DNA of 64,000 nucleotides, taken from positions 311,629 through 375,628 of the forward strand of contig NZ_NNBK01000011.1 in the NCBI RefSeq assembly GCF_002803075.1, in the 5' to 3' direction. A program made the translations under genes and the position numbers. The notes beneath the pieces were generated by a model. The model ran no database searches. It was not told the origin of the DNA and worked only from the letters and a program-made list of their open reading frames with translations. Of this stretch, positions 63,586 through 64,000 are shown piece after piece. Every line of letters starts with the position of its first letter. Position 1 is the stretch's first letter. Source of the DNA: Streptomyces sp. CB01373 (GTDB lineage Bacteria; Actinomycetota; Actinomycetes; Streptomycetales; Streptomycetaceae).

Positions 63586-63646
63586 GCTCCCCTGCCAACC
63601 CGAGAATGACGGCGAGTGTTCATCGTGTCACAGCAGTCTCTCGCTG

Positions 63647-63694
63647 GGGGGTTCATTGGTGAACCCCCTCGCGTTTGCCGGTGTTCACGTGAAC
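63647..63694. promoter_or_regulatory. Palindromic sites between HTH/TPR gene and partial gene
   Basis: GGGGGTTCA (63647-63655), TTGG, TGAACCCCC (63660-63668) form a perfect stem. GTTCACGTGAAC (63683-63694) is a perfect 12-bp palindrome followed by CCCCCTGGTGAAC. The repeated GTGAACCCCC units suggest multiple binding sites for the adjacent HTH regulator. Confidence 0.7.
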
Positions 63695-63794
63695 CCCCTG
63701 GTGAACGCTCCCGGTCAGAGGCCTTCCGCCGTGTACTGGCTTGCGTGCAGCAAGTGGTGCCGTAAGGGCCGTCTCAGGCTCGGAAGGGAATGTG

Positions 63795-64000
63795 ATGGAT
63801 GCGGGGAATGCCAAGCACTTGGCGAGAGAGTTGGACGCGTACGCCCACTGGTTCGTGGCGCCGGATGCGTCCTCCGCTGGGCACTTCCTGACGCTGACGC
63901 TCTTCGCCGCGTGCGGCAACACGGCACGCGTCGCGCGTGATCAGACGGCCGAGTTCCTTCGGGGCGCGGGCGCGGGCGCCGGTGACGTGGTGGACGATGC
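63795..64000 (+). CDS. Hypothetical protein (3' truncated by window)
   Basis: At least 68 residues (MDAGNAKHLARELDAYAHWF, then FLTLTLFAACGNTARVARDQ). ATG at 63795. No known domain in the visible part. Divergent from the HTH/TPR regulator, so it may be its target, as for small proteins controlled by such regulators in Streptomyces. Confidence 0.6.
   Translation, partial: MDAGNAKHLARELDAYAHWFVAPDASSAGHFLTLTLFAACGNTARVARDQTAEFLRGAGAGAGDVVDD

Overview
The window is chromosomal DNA from a Streptomyces, or a very close relative. GC is very high with strong third-position G/C bias, GTG and TTG starts are common, and the gene order includes afsQ1/afsQ2/sigQ, accA2, pccB/pccE, birA, cya and hutH. From memory this matches the SCO4885-SCO4935 core region of S. 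coelicolor; no database was searched. No rRNA, tRNA or CRISPR array was seen.

Layout. 0-4 kb: end of a nucleoside ABC importer operon (two permeases, cytidine deaminase, thymidine phosphorylase). 4-12 kb: AEC-family carrier, STAS protein, ECF sigma factor, divergent MFS/LysR pair, a hydrolase-like protein and adenosine deaminase. 11-18 kb: small secreted proteins, PspC and VanZ proteins, the AfsQ1/AfsQ2/lipoprotein operon divergent from sigQ, and a uridine-kinase-like P-loop protein. 18-28 kb: deoC with two aldehyde dehydrogenases, a PH-domain protein, phosphohexomutase/phosphopentomutase, purine nucleoside phosphorylase, an LpdA-like flavoprotein and a DeoR regulator. 29-36 kb: the acyl-CoA carboxylase module (biotinylated alpha chain, beta and epsilon chains, MmpB, Maf) with biotin ligase. 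36-42 kb: adenylate cyclase, enoyl-CoA hydratase, GGDEF protein, histidine ammonia-lyase. 42-50 kb: LAXTG surface protein, L,D-transpeptidase, a MacB-like ABC pair and a large subtilase. 50-64 kb is more accessory: an Mrr nuclease-TerD fusion with a split 5' end, an ArsR-permease pair, a low-GC NACHT ATPase with a nuclease-like N terminus, an APH-like kinase, and an HTH/TPR regulator divergent from a partial gene.

How it fits together. Much of the first 26 kb is nucleoside salvage: import, deamination, phosphorolysis, mutase, aldolase and acetaldehyde oxidation. Three of these units (add, deoC-ALDH, pnp) carry an identical 12-bp palindrome, CTACGCGCGTAG, 16-25 bp upstream of the start codon, which points to one shared regulator. 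The carboxylase genes and birA form a second functional group, since BirA would biotinylate the AccA2-type subunit.

Most notable: the shared deo palindromes; a 36-bp Streptomyces palindromic repeat inserted in frame in hutH; a 229-bp MITE-like element whose terminal CTAG supplies the stop codon of pnp; and the NACHT/nuclease gene with atypical base composition and a TTA (bldA-dependent) codon, a candidate anti-phage defence gene.
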